Of a stretch of 64,000 nt of DNA, positions 1-13,363 are shown piece after piece. This DNA is from Thysanoteuthis rhombus (lineage: Eukaryota > Mollusca > Cephalopoda > Oegopsida > Thysanoteuthidae). Under the pieces are notes generated by a model that saw nothing but the letters and a program-made list of their open reading frames with translations, was not told the origin of the DNA and ran no database searches. Both the position numbers and the translations under genes were made by a program. Numbering within the stretch: the first letter of the stretch is position 1; every line of letters begins with the position of its first letter. The stretch spans positions 33,924,918-33,988,917 of the forward strand of contig OY735201.1 in NCBI GenBank assembly GCA_963457665.1, read 5' to 3'.

Positions 1-1549
1 CATACTTTTTCAGAATTTGTTGTCGACTACTCTGGGAAATTATTTTTCAAATTAGAAAAGAGTATCCTAATTTGGAAATGAAAATTTTCTTTCTGATTAT
101 TTAGGGTTCTTTTTCCTCAAAAGCTAGATAATATGTATGTTAGAATTTGAACATCAAATTTGAATTTGCTGCTTGGATTCCCATCACATATTAGAAGTTA
201 AAATTGTGTTTTTCTATTTTGGGGAGAAAAATAATCATATAAGTTGTAATTAAAGATTGATTCATCTGTTTTTTATACTTCACTACTTGTCTTCTACATG
301 GTTCTACAAATGCTGTGTAGCTTGTTACTGCAACTGTGTAGAAATTAGATATAGATCACATTTTAAAATATTTTCCTGATAATAATGACTATGATAGCAA
401 CTATATTCCCTACTAAACTGACAATTGACTGGAGACAGTCATGAAGAGCTTAATAACAATAACAATATATGATAACTCCCAGGGGGAGTTGCTAGCTTCT
501 AACAGCTAGGGTTCAGGCCTATTTTGGGAAGTATGTAGCATCCACCGACCTAGATATCTAGTTGAATATTACATGAAGTATATGGGACACTCTTTGAAAA
601 TACTTCATGTAGATGACCATTTCTTCATCCAGTGAAGCTAGCCTTTGATTAAAGAAATACTCGCTTGGTGTTGGGCAAATCTACAATTGGGATATCTAGA
701 GCTCTGTAACTGTAGTGAAAGCAGATCATTGAAAGTTAGTCTGATGTAGAACCTGCAGTTGTTAAAACAATTGATTATTCTCATTTGTTGCTAGCTATCC
801 AGGGAGTAGTTATGGTTTTGTGGGTGTCCTCATTTATCCATGATATTTTTCTTTGAAAGTCCATAAATGATATGAATAGTTTACAGATGAACACTAAATC
901 GATGAATCTTTCATAAAAAGTCTTGAGTGAGAGGATATTTGGAAGAATTGAGTCTAATGTAGTGTAGATTGTGGGACTGATCACACATTTATTTGAACTA
1001 AACTTGGGTTATGGATCAAACATAAATAGAGAATGACTAACATTAAGTTACGAACAGAATTTGTTACTAAGCTTAGAAATGCTGACATAACTATGTAAAG
1101 ATTTCTTTTGTATCAAAAAATGTTCATAATGGGAGTTCTATTAGGTTGGCATTGTCATATAATAGGCATTTCTGCTGAATCTGTTTTCAATCAAACTATG
1201 GCACTATCAGTTGGATATTCTTTGCCAGACAACTCCACGATTCAATCAAGGCCTTTCTCAACCTTATACTGTCAATCAACAGATATTTTAGACTAATGTT
1301 CAAAAACTGGGTTGTCCAGATAACATCTTCAGCATTTTCACAGAGGCATGTAAGTTTAGGCATTAGTATTTGGCTTTATTATCTAATTCAGTTTCATGGA
1401 GAACAATGTGAAGTAACAAACCCACATCCACTGTATTTTTCCATTATATTCACTTTTGTATTCTTGATTGTTTTTGGCAGAGGCAATGCTTTAATTGGTA
1501 CTCTCGTTTGATGCAGAATTTCAGAAAATCTGTTCAGTACATTCTATTT

Positions 1550-1910
1550 CAAAGACTAAATTAGTGTTGTCTCGGTCATATGCAACTTTCTGTATGCTGA
1601 TGACTGATGAACTTGTGAATCATACTCTGAAAGACATGTAGCTTGTGATGGATTCTTTCTCATTTGTATGTATTATGCTTGGGCTGATTGTAAACCTGAA
1701 GAAATCTTGTCTTTTATTACTCTGATCCAGAAAAAACTTTGAGAAATTCCCAATTTATGTATGAATAAAGATAAAGGCTGTTGTTAGTGATTCTATTTAT
1801 AAAACAGTAAACTATGCCAGATTGATACTCTTAAAGAAATCTTGCACAGAACCCGTGGAGCATCTGTAATATTTGGCACTTTTCAAAAAGCATTGATGGT
1901 CAAAGCATAG
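1550..1910 (+). mobile_element. DIRS-like (tyrosine-recombinase retrotransposon) fossil, reverse transcriptase part
   Basis: Translated pieces contain a DELVNHTLKD-like stretch, where DIRS reverse transcriptases have YLDDWL, followed by LGLIVNLKKSCL (consensus LGlxvNxeKS) and a KIKAVVSDSIYKT-like stretch further on. The order and spacing fit the palm and downstream region of a DIRS-type RT. The copy is old and clearly broken, with several breaks. Short frames upstream (about 1.1-1.5 kb) may belong to it. Termini were not identified. DIRS is preferred over Ty3 because of the LGLIVNLKKS wording. Confidence 0.5.
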
Positions 1911-2169
1911 AATAAAACTTTCAACAGAAGTAAATATTTATAATGCTTATTTTCTGTCTAGTCTCTTATAGTCATTTGAAACATAGATCACATACAGAAA
2001 GCACATTAAGTAGTTAGAGAGGTTTAACCAACTTTGTGATGTCATGATAACCAATAACAGGATTTGCCAGAACCTTGTAAATTGATGCCGCCACCCTCAG
2101 ATATTTGATCTGTGAAATTATTTCCACATCCATCATGTGAGTTTGTGTATTCAATCTTCCTGTCTGCAA

Positions 2170-2699
2170 ATAATATTAACATTGCAGAAAAATAAATTAT
2201 AGAATTTTTATTAAAAACAATTTCATTTTAGCCACTTTCCTAGTTTTTCATATTTATATCTAGTTAGCCAGATAAAAACCATTGAAAATAGATTCTGTTA
2301 TTTTAGATCAATTCAAAAAAAAAATTTTTTTTTAATAATATTGTCCAATCACTACTTGTCCAACAATATTTTCTGGGGGAACTGCATCAGAAAATTCCTC
2401 TGAGTATCTTGGCCATAGAAAACAGGGAAGTTCCTTTAGGGTGTTTTTTTGTTTCTACATTTCGTGCACATTTCTTTGACTTTCATTCCTTATTAAAACA
2501 TCTCTTGAAAATGATGCACTGCACATTTCTTTTCTTAATGTGTAGCATGGGAATATAGAATAAGTATTCATTCTCATTACAGTGGAATTCCAAATATTCA
2601 ACTCTATTTTTTGCCTAGGTTCTCAATTAGGAGATCCACCATAGTTTTCACTAAAACTTGAAATGTACGAAGACAGTTTTTTGGAAGATAAATGTAATT

Positions 2700-2778
<79 letters not shown>

Positions 2779-3960
2779 TCATTATAAATAGAAGAGATCC
2801 CCTAGGATTTTTTTCCTGGATAGAAGATTTGGAAAGAGAAATATATAATAACTTTTTTTGAAATTTGGTTTTATATTACAAAAAAAAAAAATATTTGTAG
2901 GATTTTTGATTTTTTCTAATAACCCCCCCCCCCAAAAAAAACACAGGTAATCATAGATTTTTAGTGCATCATTTCAGGAAAAATTATTTCTTGCAAAGAT
3001 AATTTTTGCTTACATATTTAAAATGCTCTCCTTATTCAAATAATTCAATAACAATGCTACAGTTTTGTATTCATGCACACTGATAATCAAATATCTAGTT
3101 TCTGCTTGATTTTTTTAACAGTTATTGAAATCGTATTTTTCAGCACATATTGATAATAGTTGTCTTTTTGCAAAATGTATTATCCTGTTCTTAGTTTCAT
3201 ATTTAATTAATATCAACCAAATTCTAGAAAAACAACAAACCCAGATATTTGAATATATTTTCCATTGCACTATAATTTATTACCCTGTAGTTACTGTCCG
3301 ATTCTCATTTATTTCATAAAATGTTTATTAATATTTTCATGCAGGAAAACATCTAAAAATCTTTGTTTTGAAATAATAATCTGCATGTCAATACTATACT
3401 TAGCTTTTCTATTTAAGGTTTTAATTTGTAATGTACGAATATCCAGATTTATCGGTTCTTAGGTGAAATATTTGTTTGATGGAATCTAGTTTCTTTGTGC
3501 GGATAGGAATGAATGGCCTTGGCTTTCCTTCACTTTGCTATGTATTTTACAGAGTATGCTGTCATCAGTGTGTGTCTGGCATGTGCCTTTACACCCATAC
3601 CAGGTGAATGGTCACTTTTTTAACCCTTCCTCAATTCTAATTTATTCAACCATAGTAAAAATCAATTTCAAAAAGTGGTCTTTTCATTTTCTTATAACAT
3701 TTCTTAGTGTTGATTTTCACAGATTTTTAGTTTTGTTTCTCCACATTCTTCCATATTAGATATCAACTGCATAATAATGAGAATAATATCACTAAAAATC
3801 AGCCTCCATAATTTCTTTTGACTGTTGCTTTCATAAATTCCAAATAATTATTTGTGTATTTTTTTAAAAAATTGTCTACTGTAGCAGAAGTGATTTTATC
3901 AATTATCAAACAAGCTTTTTCTGCATTAAATTCATTCTCTAGTTTTGTTTGATATATATA
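2170..3960. other. AT-rich stretch without recognised genes
   Basis: Contains homopolymer runs, the TA microsatellite at 2702-2778 and a C-run at 2922-2933. No frame has coding character or splice-bounded exons. Confidence 0.5.
2702..2778. repeat. (TA)n microsatellite
   Basis: About 75 bp of alternating TA with one interruption (GTAT). It creates an artificial Ile-Tyr open frame. Confidence 0.95.
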
Positions 3961-3971
3961 ACTCTTGAATC

Positions 3972-5253
3972 GTCGACATTTTAACTTTTTGCCCTGATAG
4001 TTCAGCTTGAGCATGTCTCACAAGGATATTTTTGCCGAAAATTTTTTCTACTCGACAATTTTGCCACATTTTGGTTTTAAAGATAAAAATTTCTAATTCG
4101 GTGGAATTTAAGATAATCTTATGTAAATCTACAATAAAAATAAATTAATATATGTTTGTTTAGGCCTATGTATCTTTGTTTAAACTTTTTATAGCTATTT
4201 TTTTCACCATTTTCTAGTTTTAAGCCTTTTGTTTCACACTGCTTTCCAAAATTTGTGAGTTCTCATGCGACTTTTATTTATGCTTTTTTGATTCAATTAA
4301 TAGGATCCTAGACGTAAAAATTTTTTGAGTTAAATATACATGATTGAAAAATTGAACAAAGTTGCAAATAAGGTGCACCATTGACTTTTTGACAACAATA
4401 AACAACATCTAAGAGTGGGAATTCTAACAATGAACAAAATCGACTACAGATACACAAAATGAACAAAAACAAATGCAGATAGTGAACAGAGTTGATTGCA
4501 AAATTGTTCTAAATACATTTTTAATTCAATTCAGAATGTATTATTTAAAATTTTTTTTTCATTTGTATTATCATTCATCAGTATTCATCATCAAAAAGAT
4601 TTGACGAAAAACGAACTCATGTAGATATATTTGTACACGATTAAAGTAAAGAGAGAACTTGAATCCTATATCATTTTTTAAACCGTTTTCTGTGGAAACT
4701 TTCATCTCATTGCAGTAATTTAATTTCTCTGAAAACTTTTGTCTCACAATACAAACTTGATTTCAAAATCTAGTCTTGTTCATATTGTGCATCCATAGTT
4801 GATTTTGTTCATCATTATAATTCCCACTCACTCACGTAGTTTATTGTTGTCAGCAAGTCAGAGGTGCACATCCTATTTGGAACCTTCCTCTATTTTTCCA
4901 TCAAATATCTGACTTGATAGGATCCTAAATGTAAAAACATTTAATCAAATCAAAAAAGCTCAATTAACAGCCGTACCACAATTCACAAATTTTCATAAGC
5001 TGAGCAAAGAACAATTCATAATACTGGAGAGAAAATAGTTATAAAAAATTTATAGTACTAAACAATCATGCATTAAATTATTTTTTATTGTAAATTTGGA
5101 TTTGATTAGAACATCTTAAACTCCATGTAGTTGATATTTTAGCTTTAAAAAAAAAAACGCAGCCAAATTATCCGGGCAGGAAAGTATTCATCTAAAATAT
5201 CCATGTGCAACTTGTCCAAGCTGAACCGTCCGGTCCAAAGCTAAAATGTTCGC
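3972..5253. mobile_element. large foldback element, arms of about 480 bp
   Basis: The left arm (3972-4464) and right arm (4778-5253) are inverted copies along almost their whole length, with a loop of about 310 bp. Matched landmarks, left versus reverse complement of right: CATTTTAACTTT/CATTTTAGCTTT, TAGTTCAGCTTG/CGGTTCAGCTTG, GGAATTTAAGAT/GGAGTTTAAGAT, GACAACAATAAACAAC/GACAACAATAAACTAC, GTGGGAATT/GTGGGAATT and ATGAACAAAATCGACTA/ATGAACAAAATCAACTA. No transposase is visible. It fits a non-autonomous foldback element or long-TIR MITE. The divergence between arms suggests some age. Confidence 0.8.
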
Positions 5254-5259
5254 CTTCTC

Positions 5260-6780
5260 TAATGCTTATGTTCTGTGCTAATACTTGTCAATCTTTAAGT
5301 TTTACAATAAATGTAGCAAACCCCATATAGTTCTTATCGATCTGGTTTATCAAAATTAGTATTGGTTGATCATCATAATAAAATTGGAACTGATACAGGA
5401 GTGGGGTCCAACAGCTAGGACAAAGTTATCCCCCTTGAATCATAATTTTCTAGGCAGATCATACTCGAAAATAATCCCTTATTATTTTGAAATCTTCCTC
5501 TTCATATGTGGAAGATGCCTATGAAAATATTGTGCTTGTTGCTGAAAAGTTCCCTACACCTTAATGTGTGTTCATTTCATTTTGAATCAATAAAAATAAT
5601 TAGATTGAGATAAAATGTAAACTCGATTATTTTCAGGTTTGAGCAACATCAGTGTCAAATAAAAAATATTTTTCATTTAGTTTTATTCAATGAAATAATA
5701 TAAATCATCATTATTAATTTTTATGACTACTGTTTACCTTTAGCTTGATTTTTTAGTTGCTCTTAACCTTTATTCTGGTCAGTTGAAAAATAATGATAAA
5801 ACTTTCTTTCCGTGGATTTGTTCACCTTTTCTGCAACCATCTATAGCTTTTGAAATCGAAAGGTTATGGTTTTATGCATGGGAGATTTTTTTTTCATTTT
5901 ATTTCCAAACAAACATTAGATGTCAATTTATTTTCCATGAAATTCATGGAACGGAAGTTTTATTGTAACTTCTATTCAGGCTGGTAAAAATAAAAAAAGA
6001 AAAGCAACCAAAAAAATCAAGCTGAAAGTAAAAAGTAGTCATGAAAAATGAATTATAATGATTTATAATACTTAATCAAATAAAATCAAGTGTAAGTTTT
6101 CTATATTTGAAACCTTGTTATGTCACTCAGACCCAGGAATAATAATACGGCTTTTATATTATTTTAATTCTATGTAATTTCAAAACAAAATGTGCATTAG
6201 GGTGTATCTGGATTTGGATTTCTGCAATATTTACCATTATTCCATTATTCCATGGATATGTTTCCTGTATCAGGAGAAAGATTTTAAAATAAAAATATCC
6301 TGAGCGATTATTTTCTTATATGACTGGCTTCAAAAAAAAAAAAAAAAATGATTCATGAGGAATAACTTCTTCGTCTTAATTGTTGGACCCCACTTCGTAA
6401 TGAAAGTTATTTTGATAAATATGGAAATATTCCTCTATGGTTATAAAAGTTATCTAAATATATTTTGGATATTTTCTAAAATAATTTTCATTTATGTTAT
6501 CAATGATTTTGAGACCAATTATTTCAATTTATTTAATCTCGTCATAGAACCATATGCCTGGTTCGTATTCAAGAGGAAGTCATTGCATCATGATAGGATT
6601 AATTTTAGAAATAAATCAGTTTCTATTGAATTCATGCGAATATAAGATGCTGAACATCTCTTATTTTTTCATATAGCCTTTTTCAAACAATTTAATCATA
6701 AATTTGCACTTGTAACTTTTCAAATGATACAAAAGAAATTTCTAAAATGATGTGGATCACATTCAGAATAGATTTTTGCC
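5260..6780. other. AT-rich stretch without recognised genes
   Basis: Only short AT-rich chance frames are present (for example 6355-6645, rich in Phe, Ile and Asn). No splice-bounded coding segment seen. Confidence 0.45.
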
Positions 6781-6794
6781 TGAATAAAGGCTAA

Positions 6795-6960
6795 TGAATG
6801 GAGTTGAATCGTAATCCAAAAAGACACAATCCCGACTGTGATCTTTTACAATTTCCACCTTGGGGATCATCCCCAAGGCTGAAATTCTGAAAGATCAGAA
6901 TCCCTAAAAGTTGATATTCCCATAACTTCAATCCCAAAGGTCAAAATCTTGATGATATAA
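6795..6960 (+). repeat. degenerate minisatellite, unit about TCCCnAAAGnTCAAAA
   Basis: Several imperfect units (AATCCCGACTGTGATCTT, CTGAAATTCTGAAAGATCAG, AATCCCTAAAAGTTGATATT, AATCCCAAAGGTCAAAATC) follow each other. A near-perfect palindrome lies inside (6858-6878). The opposite orientation of the same unit occurs at 7835-7915. Confidence 0.5.
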
Positions 6961-7834
6961 AATTATCTAATCACATTTAATGATTTAATCAATTTTCATA
7001 TATACCATATCTTTAAATTGGAGAATGGGGAAAAAATCTGTTGTAGAAATTATTTTTTTCCATTCTGTTGAAATCAAGTTGATTGTTTTTTAAATTTGTG
7101 TTTATGCCTGAAAAAAGTGAACACACTTAAATTTTAACTTGGAAGAAAATATTTCCCCCTTTGATTGCATGGATGACCATAAACAACAAAAAACAATAGT
7201 TCTTTACAAGCTGTCACTACCACTTAATAAACAAGATCATACGCTTAAGGAAACATACGACTGAAGAAAAAAAGTCTTCAATATATGTGAATTGCAAACA
7301 TGTAATTTTAAAAAAAAAATCTAATTCTTTAAAAAGCTACTATTTTTGGTCAATTCATGTATTTCTAGATTACTAAAACACCATTATCATATAAAAACTA
7401 TAGGGCATTAATTAACCCTATTCAGGTTGATTTTTTAATTTTTCTAAGTTTGATTGGTTTAAACTAAGGATGTTATAAATGGAATGCGGTTCTTACATTA
7501 AAATTTTTTTTTTTTTTACAAAGCAACCTTTTAATAAATAAATTCTGAAATAAATTGTGCAGGCTAGAGTGTTGTTCTACTGGTGTCCCGTGGGAAACTT
7601 TTATAGAAACATAAAGTATGGTTTACACATTATACACACTGGGACATAGAAATAATTGGCGACATACTCTTTTAAAGTATTTATATTAAAGATCCCTAAA
7701 AATTTTACATCATGCTTCTAATAAAAAAATTCCCACAGGGTTACAAATCGACCGACACTCAAATACCAAACAATTCAGGAATTGAAAAGAAAAAAAATTG
7801 TTGAGTTGTTCCCCCTTTGATAGAGTTATTTACC

Positions 7835-7915
7835 CTTGTTTTCGGGATTTCGATCTTCTGGGATTTCAGCCTTTATGGAGTCTGATCTTTCAGGATTTCA
7901 ACATTGTGTTTGGCA
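7835..7915 (-). repeat. degenerate minisatellite, inverted relative to 6795-6960
   Basis: Units such as TTTTCGGGATTTCGATCTTC, TGGGATTTCAGCC and TGATCTTTCAGGATTTCAAC are the reverse complement of the unit at 6795-6960. The two runs may mark the ends of one 1.1-kb element, but the DNA between them shows no inverted similarity. Confidence 0.45.
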
Positions 7916-8835
7916 TTGGGTCTTCAAAATTATGATCATCACCATAATGAATTTTGTTAGGTCTCTTCATTATTTTCTTTTAAAGAGAAAAAAATTTATT
8001 TTTGATATTCATCCTTTATATGGTTAGCAGTGCTGATTCTCTGTCCTATTATAATTTTTTTGAAATCAGCTCTTTTTAGAAAAAAAATATTCTGTTGGGG
8101 TTCATCCTAATGTGTTATTCATTTCATTATGTATCACATCCTGTAAAACAGTGTGAAAGAAAAAGATCATAAGAGACGTCAAGAGATGAATCAAAAATGA
8201 TTTTTTTATTAGCAAATGACCACTTCTTGCTGTGCTGACTCACCATTTGTGTTTATTTCCCTCGCAATTCATACTAACAGTAATCTCAATATGTAGTTTC
8301 TAAAACTTACCTAATTTTGGCTTCTTCCTCATATCACACATTGATAAACAATGCATGGGTTTTACACTTTGCAATTTTTTAGTTAATTCCTCACGTGCCC
8401 TTATTTGAGTAGTGATTGTTAGATTTTGATAATTTTTGTCACTAAAGAAGTATTTCTATGTATTCAATTTTTTTTCCATTAAAGCATTATCATTATGACA
8501 CTATCATAGAAAATGACTGTTGAATTGATTACTTTTTTTTAAATTTTCAGCTGGTTTGAATAGATTCAGTGTTCTTTGAAGCATTTGAGGCGTATTTCAA
8601 TATCATTCTTTGTTACTTTGGTTTTAATTGTTATTCATTTTTTTTTTCACTTTTTACACTTGAGCAAATACATAAACACAGGTAAATAGCACTTTTACAC
8701 AGTTACACGTTACTTTTGAGTGAATTTTGTCACAATTTTGCAAAAATCTCCAGAACACCAAGAAGATAACCCTCCTCCCACACTCGAACAATTGTAAAAA
8801 TCAAGTTTTGTAGTAATAGAACAACTAGACAGTCC

Positions 8836-9027
8836 TTATGTTGTCTCTAGGTCCTGCGACAATTTTCGAATGTAGTTTGAAACTTGCTCTAGTATGGCAT
8901 CTTTCCCATGGAACCCTTTTTCTTGGGGAAAAACATAGTTTTCTGGTAGGAGTTTAGATTCCACCACTAAGTCATATCTTACAGTAATGGGAAAATTAGC
9001 TTTTGTTTTAATATCCAAAGATAACAT
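8836..9027 (-). pseudogene. short protein-like minus-strand ORF, unrecognised
   Basis: A 63-codon frame starts at ATG 9027 (MLSLDIKTKANFPITVRYDL) and contains YVFPQEKGFHGKDAILEQVS and NYIRKLSQDLETT before its stop. An in-frame TAA lies 12 nt upstream, so it cannot continue that way without splicing. Residue composition is balanced, in contrast to surrounding chance frames. It may be a fragment of a retrocopy or a small real gene; no family was recognised and no poly(A) tail is evident next to it. Confidence 0.25.
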
Positions 9028-9986
9028 GACATGGCATTAGCCCTTTCAATGAAGAAAATAATGAAAATGAAAATTCTTGTGTAAATAGGTCAATTTATCC
9101 CTAGTACAAAATTCTAAAAATTGGATATTCATAGTAGAAAAAAATTGCTACTATTATAGATATTTGTAAATTACTCAGGGTTATGGAGGAACTTTATTCA
9201 GTCTGATGTTATGAAACAATATTATTTTTTTAAAAGTTTTTTTATTTTCATTTTTTTTAATTACTTTTTAATATTTTTGACCAAACAGTATTAAGTGTTT
9301 GTTTTTTAAAATATTATTTATTTATTCATTTATTTGTTCTATATGACAATATGGTTGTTGACAATTTTTCTTTTGTAAAAAATTTTGTCAGAGAAAATTC
9401 TGTTTATTAATTTATTTATCAGTCAATCATGTTGAGTATTAGTTGAGTGTATTAGGTAGAAAATGATATTGCTGTAGAAGATTTTAAAATGGGTTCTCAT
9501 GGAATTGGAACGCTGGAACTGATTTTATAGAATTTCTCCATTCGATTGATACAAAAAGAGAAATTTTTGTTTAAGAATTGTAAACTGGTGTGGGTAGTTA
9601 CTAATTAGAAACAGTCATGTAACTAACATCTTTCATCAGCATCCCATATTGGGGGTGATCAATTAGAAAAATGATTTCTCACACCTTTAGTTGGTTGATG
9701 ATCACAAAAAAAAGTCAGAATTTTCTAAAAACAAAAGTGACTGTTGCCAGACACAAACTAAGGGACAAATTTAGCATACACTAACTTTGTAAATTTAGTC
9801 CCCCCCCCCAACCTACTTTGGGAGGGATTTATAAAAAAAACAAAAAAAAAACCATATGTTTTTATTGATATATTAAGGAATAAATGTTTTAATTTTTGTC
9901 CATCCAGCTCCATTGGTGCAGCCTGTGCGCGTGACACATATATACATACATAGCCAGCCAGATTCTCTTGAAAACTGAAGAAACTA

Positions 9987-10080
9987 TGTTGACTGTTTTG
10001 GTGACAGCTTTTGTTGACTGTTTTGGTGACAGTTTTGGTTGACGGTCCCCAAAAACCTATTTTGACAATTCTGGTTGATG
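9987..10080 (+). repeat. short tandem repeat, GTTGACTGTTTTGGTGACA units
   Basis: Two near-identical units (TTGACTGTTTTGGTGACAG) are followed by two more degenerate ones (GGTTGACGGT..., GGTTGATGG). Unit length is about 23-36 bp. Confidence 0.6.
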
Positions 10081-12692
10081 GTTTTTTATAAAGATTGCAA
10101 CCCTCAAAATATTAAGTCTTATTTTCCAATGGAACTTTCTTTCACTTCCTCTCTTCTCTTTTTCATTACAAATAAATGGACACCAATCACTCATAAATTA
10201 TGAAGATCTTTGAATCTTCTAATCTTCAACTATAAGTCACTATTTTGTTGTGATATTTGCACAATTTTCTTAAAACTCATGAAATTCATATATCAATGGA
10301 TACTCGCATATTTTTGTTCTTTTCAATAGTTTAAAGATTAGTGGATTTTAAGCACTCAACAATAAAACCATATGCATAATTAAACAATGTTTTTTTAAAA
10401 ATTTTACTATAAGTTTTAAAAGTTTCTCCGTATTGGAAACTATTTGTCATATTGTCACTCTTCTTGTATAACAGCTTTCAACTGCAGAAATCAACATCAG
10501 ACATTTACCAATGAATAATAGGGTGTAAAATTTTATCTTTGTGATAAGGGTCTATTTCAATTAAATTTCTCCATCACATTGTTGGCAGAAATGGAAATAT
10601 TTTAACATAAGTATCTTAATTCCTTACTTAACCCTTTCTAGACAAACCTATTTATACCTTAATTTCAAAAAAGTATAGAAGAGACAGAAATATGTTGATC
10701 TTTATTTAATGGCTGAAGAAAACTATTCTTTTATTGAATAAAAAAATTTGCTATTTTGAAAAACCAAAATCTTGATAGAATACATTCGTCCGATTGGACA
10801 TTAGTCCCAGACCAGTTGAAAAACACAGAATTAGCTGATCACCTCACCTACACAGCTTTTCTGTTCAGTCTTGTAATGCAAACTTTCTTTCTATGATGAT
10901 GTCATTGTCTGCAATTGTAGAAGCCTGGAAAATCTCATTTTTCATGAGACATAAGTCCCTGCAGATTTCTAGACAGGATTGATGGGACATATATGTCCCA
11001 GCAGTCACAGAAACCTCAGGATTTATAAGTTGCCAGAGTCTTGAAAGGGTTAAGTGATCTGTTTTGTTTATTATTTGAATGGTTTTTTTCATAAGGAACT
11101 TTCATTTGAGTAAAGATTGCCTGATGTTTTTAATTATGTTCTGAATTATTTTCAGTTGATTATGTTGAAAAGCTAAGAGATTTCCTTGTTGATATTTTCT
11201 AATAAATATTACTACTTTTTTTTATAATTTGATCATTTCTATTATTTTCAGGTTATTTTAAATACACGCAAGCACCAATTTTAACATTTTTCGTTAGTTA
11301 TGGATTGCCAATATATTTCTTTTAATGCTATAATTGATCATTTCTTTATGCTTCTTTTCAAAATTCACAAAAAATGAACTGTTACCGATTTGACAGTTGA
11401 TTTCATTTCATTGAAGTGTTGCTGTGTTTTGACATCATAAAATTTAAACAAGTATTCCTGTTTAAGATTTTTTAGTTATTGATTTTTTTTTAAAACTTAG
11501 TCTTTTTACTTGGTCATCAGATTTGTAAGAACCTTAAATTCACCAACTGAAAGAATTCTAAACTCCATCATAGTTTCTAGTCAGCTTGCTTAGGAAATGG
11601 AAATAGTCGAATGTGAATTTATAGCAGCAGTTGAAATCAGAAAAGTTAATATCTCAGAAAATATACAGCAGTATACATTAGTATATTTTATCATAACTTG
11701 AAAATGAGTGAATAAAAACACATTTCTTCTACCTCTAGTGTATAACAGTTGATAATTTTTTTTATGATTGTAGCTTATTAAAGCCCAAGTATCAGCAAAT
11801 TTCTGATTAGAGACCTTCCATTCTTGTGACTGGTTTCAAGAGCTTTGATTGCCAGTCATTGTAAAATAACTTGAATACTTTTTATGATTACAATTAGTTT
11901 TAGGTTGTTTTTTTTTTTTGCTAGCTTTAGGGATTTTTACCTATATCTTTTCGTTACTTTGATTCATTTTATCTTTTAAAAATGAATTTATACTTTATAA
12001 CAAAGCTAGGTAGGGCCCATAAATTATACTTGTTTTTGAGTAAAATGATAAATTTCTTACAGATTGCTATTGTGGTTGTATTATAAATAATTAGGTGCTG
12101 AATCATTATTGGTGTTAATTGATAGAGGAATAAATGAAAATTTATATAAACGAAAATTGATGAGTATATTTTTGTTTGCTTACAATTCATTTGATTGTTG
12201 AAAGGCTATTTTGGTGCTGTCATTCTCAACTTGGCTGATATCATCAAGCTTCACTGCTATGTGCTTGCTATGTCAGCATTTTATGCTTTTTTCCAGAGTA
12301 TTTTTTGCAAAACTTATATCACAAGACTATTTTCAAATGTTTACAGTTTTTATTTAACCAAAGTACATGAAATTAAATGCTGTTAAAAATACATGATTCA
12401 GGAGAGGGAATAGTTCTTATTTACAATCTATTTCTATAAGGTCAGTGATTGTTTGCTTCTATACATCTTTTGGATGGACCCTGGGCACTGAAAATTGGTC
12501 TATAAAGATAACAACTGGAGGATGAAGATGGGAAAGGTGGCACTAACCTCCCAGGTCACTAGAGGTTGGCACAGGTCAATTTAGGGTCAAAACTGCCATT
12601 TCTTGTCATACTGCAAAAAAAAAACACAACTGGATGTGTCCCAATTGTAGGCATCAATGTAAACATTTATTCATATTGAAAAAAATAACTGT

Positions 12693-12815
12693 GAAGGTAC
12701 CAGTGGCCAACTGGTTAGCAACACAGACAATGGAATTGATGAGCCACGTTCAATTTCTGACTGAGATGATCTGCATTCACTTTGCACTTGGGAAAGGGAT
12801 GATTAGGAATAAATG
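12693..12815 (+). mobile_element. tRNA-headed SINE-like repeat (relic)
   Basis: A box-A-like TGGCCAACTGGTTAGCA and a box-B-like CGTTCAATTTCTGAC are spaced as in a tRNA. They are followed by a body containing CACTTTGCACTTGGGAAAGG. The arrangement fits a tRNA-derived SINE; the box B is mutated and no clean tail or duplication is visible. Confidence 0.45.
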
Positions 12816-13363
12816 ATTTGATTGACAATGAAAAAAAACTTCTTGTTTGAAAAGAATTCATATGAAGTAATTATGTAAATTAGTACAGTCCTATTTTTTT
12901 CTTTTTTTTTCCAAGATTTTTTCCCAGAAAATTTTTTTTTGAATTATAAACATTGAATTTTGTTTATATTAATGTTTCTGGATTTTCATGAAGCAAAAAA
13001 TGAATATTTTCTCATTTGCTTGGAAACAATAATTCTGATAGAAATAATTTTCCTGGACCGAGTGAAGGTTGTCAGCATCTTTTTAAAACAATCAACATAA
13101 TAGTGATAGTGAACGCATGTGATTATTTTCATTTTAGATATTTAGAAACCCAAGCAAGGCTGGGTAATTCAGCTAGTCTTATCTAAGATCATTATTTTTC
13201 TCTCATTTGAGACACATTGAAGATTTCCAGTCATATTTTCAAAAGGATGGAGGTAACTCTGAAAAACACGCTTGTAGGTAATCAATATCTGATTAATATA
13301 GTTGAGTTTTGGCTGATTTAGTTCATTTTTCTGTGTTTATTCACATCATCATTTGAACATTGT

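Larger units (their letters stand above)
7920..12690. other. mostly featureless AT-rich stretch
   Basis: Holds the short ORF at 8836-9027, a C-run near 9801 and a short tandem array at 9987-10080. Otherwise only AT-rich chance frames. Confidence 0.45.

Noticed and set aside
2658-2861. 67-codon open frame with Ile-Tyr repeats
   Set aside because: It is produced by the TA microsatellite and has no coding character.
6355-6645. 96-codon plus-strand frame
   Set aside because: Composition is dominated by Phe, Ile, Asn and Tyr as expected by chance in AT-rich DNA; no splice context or recognisable motif.
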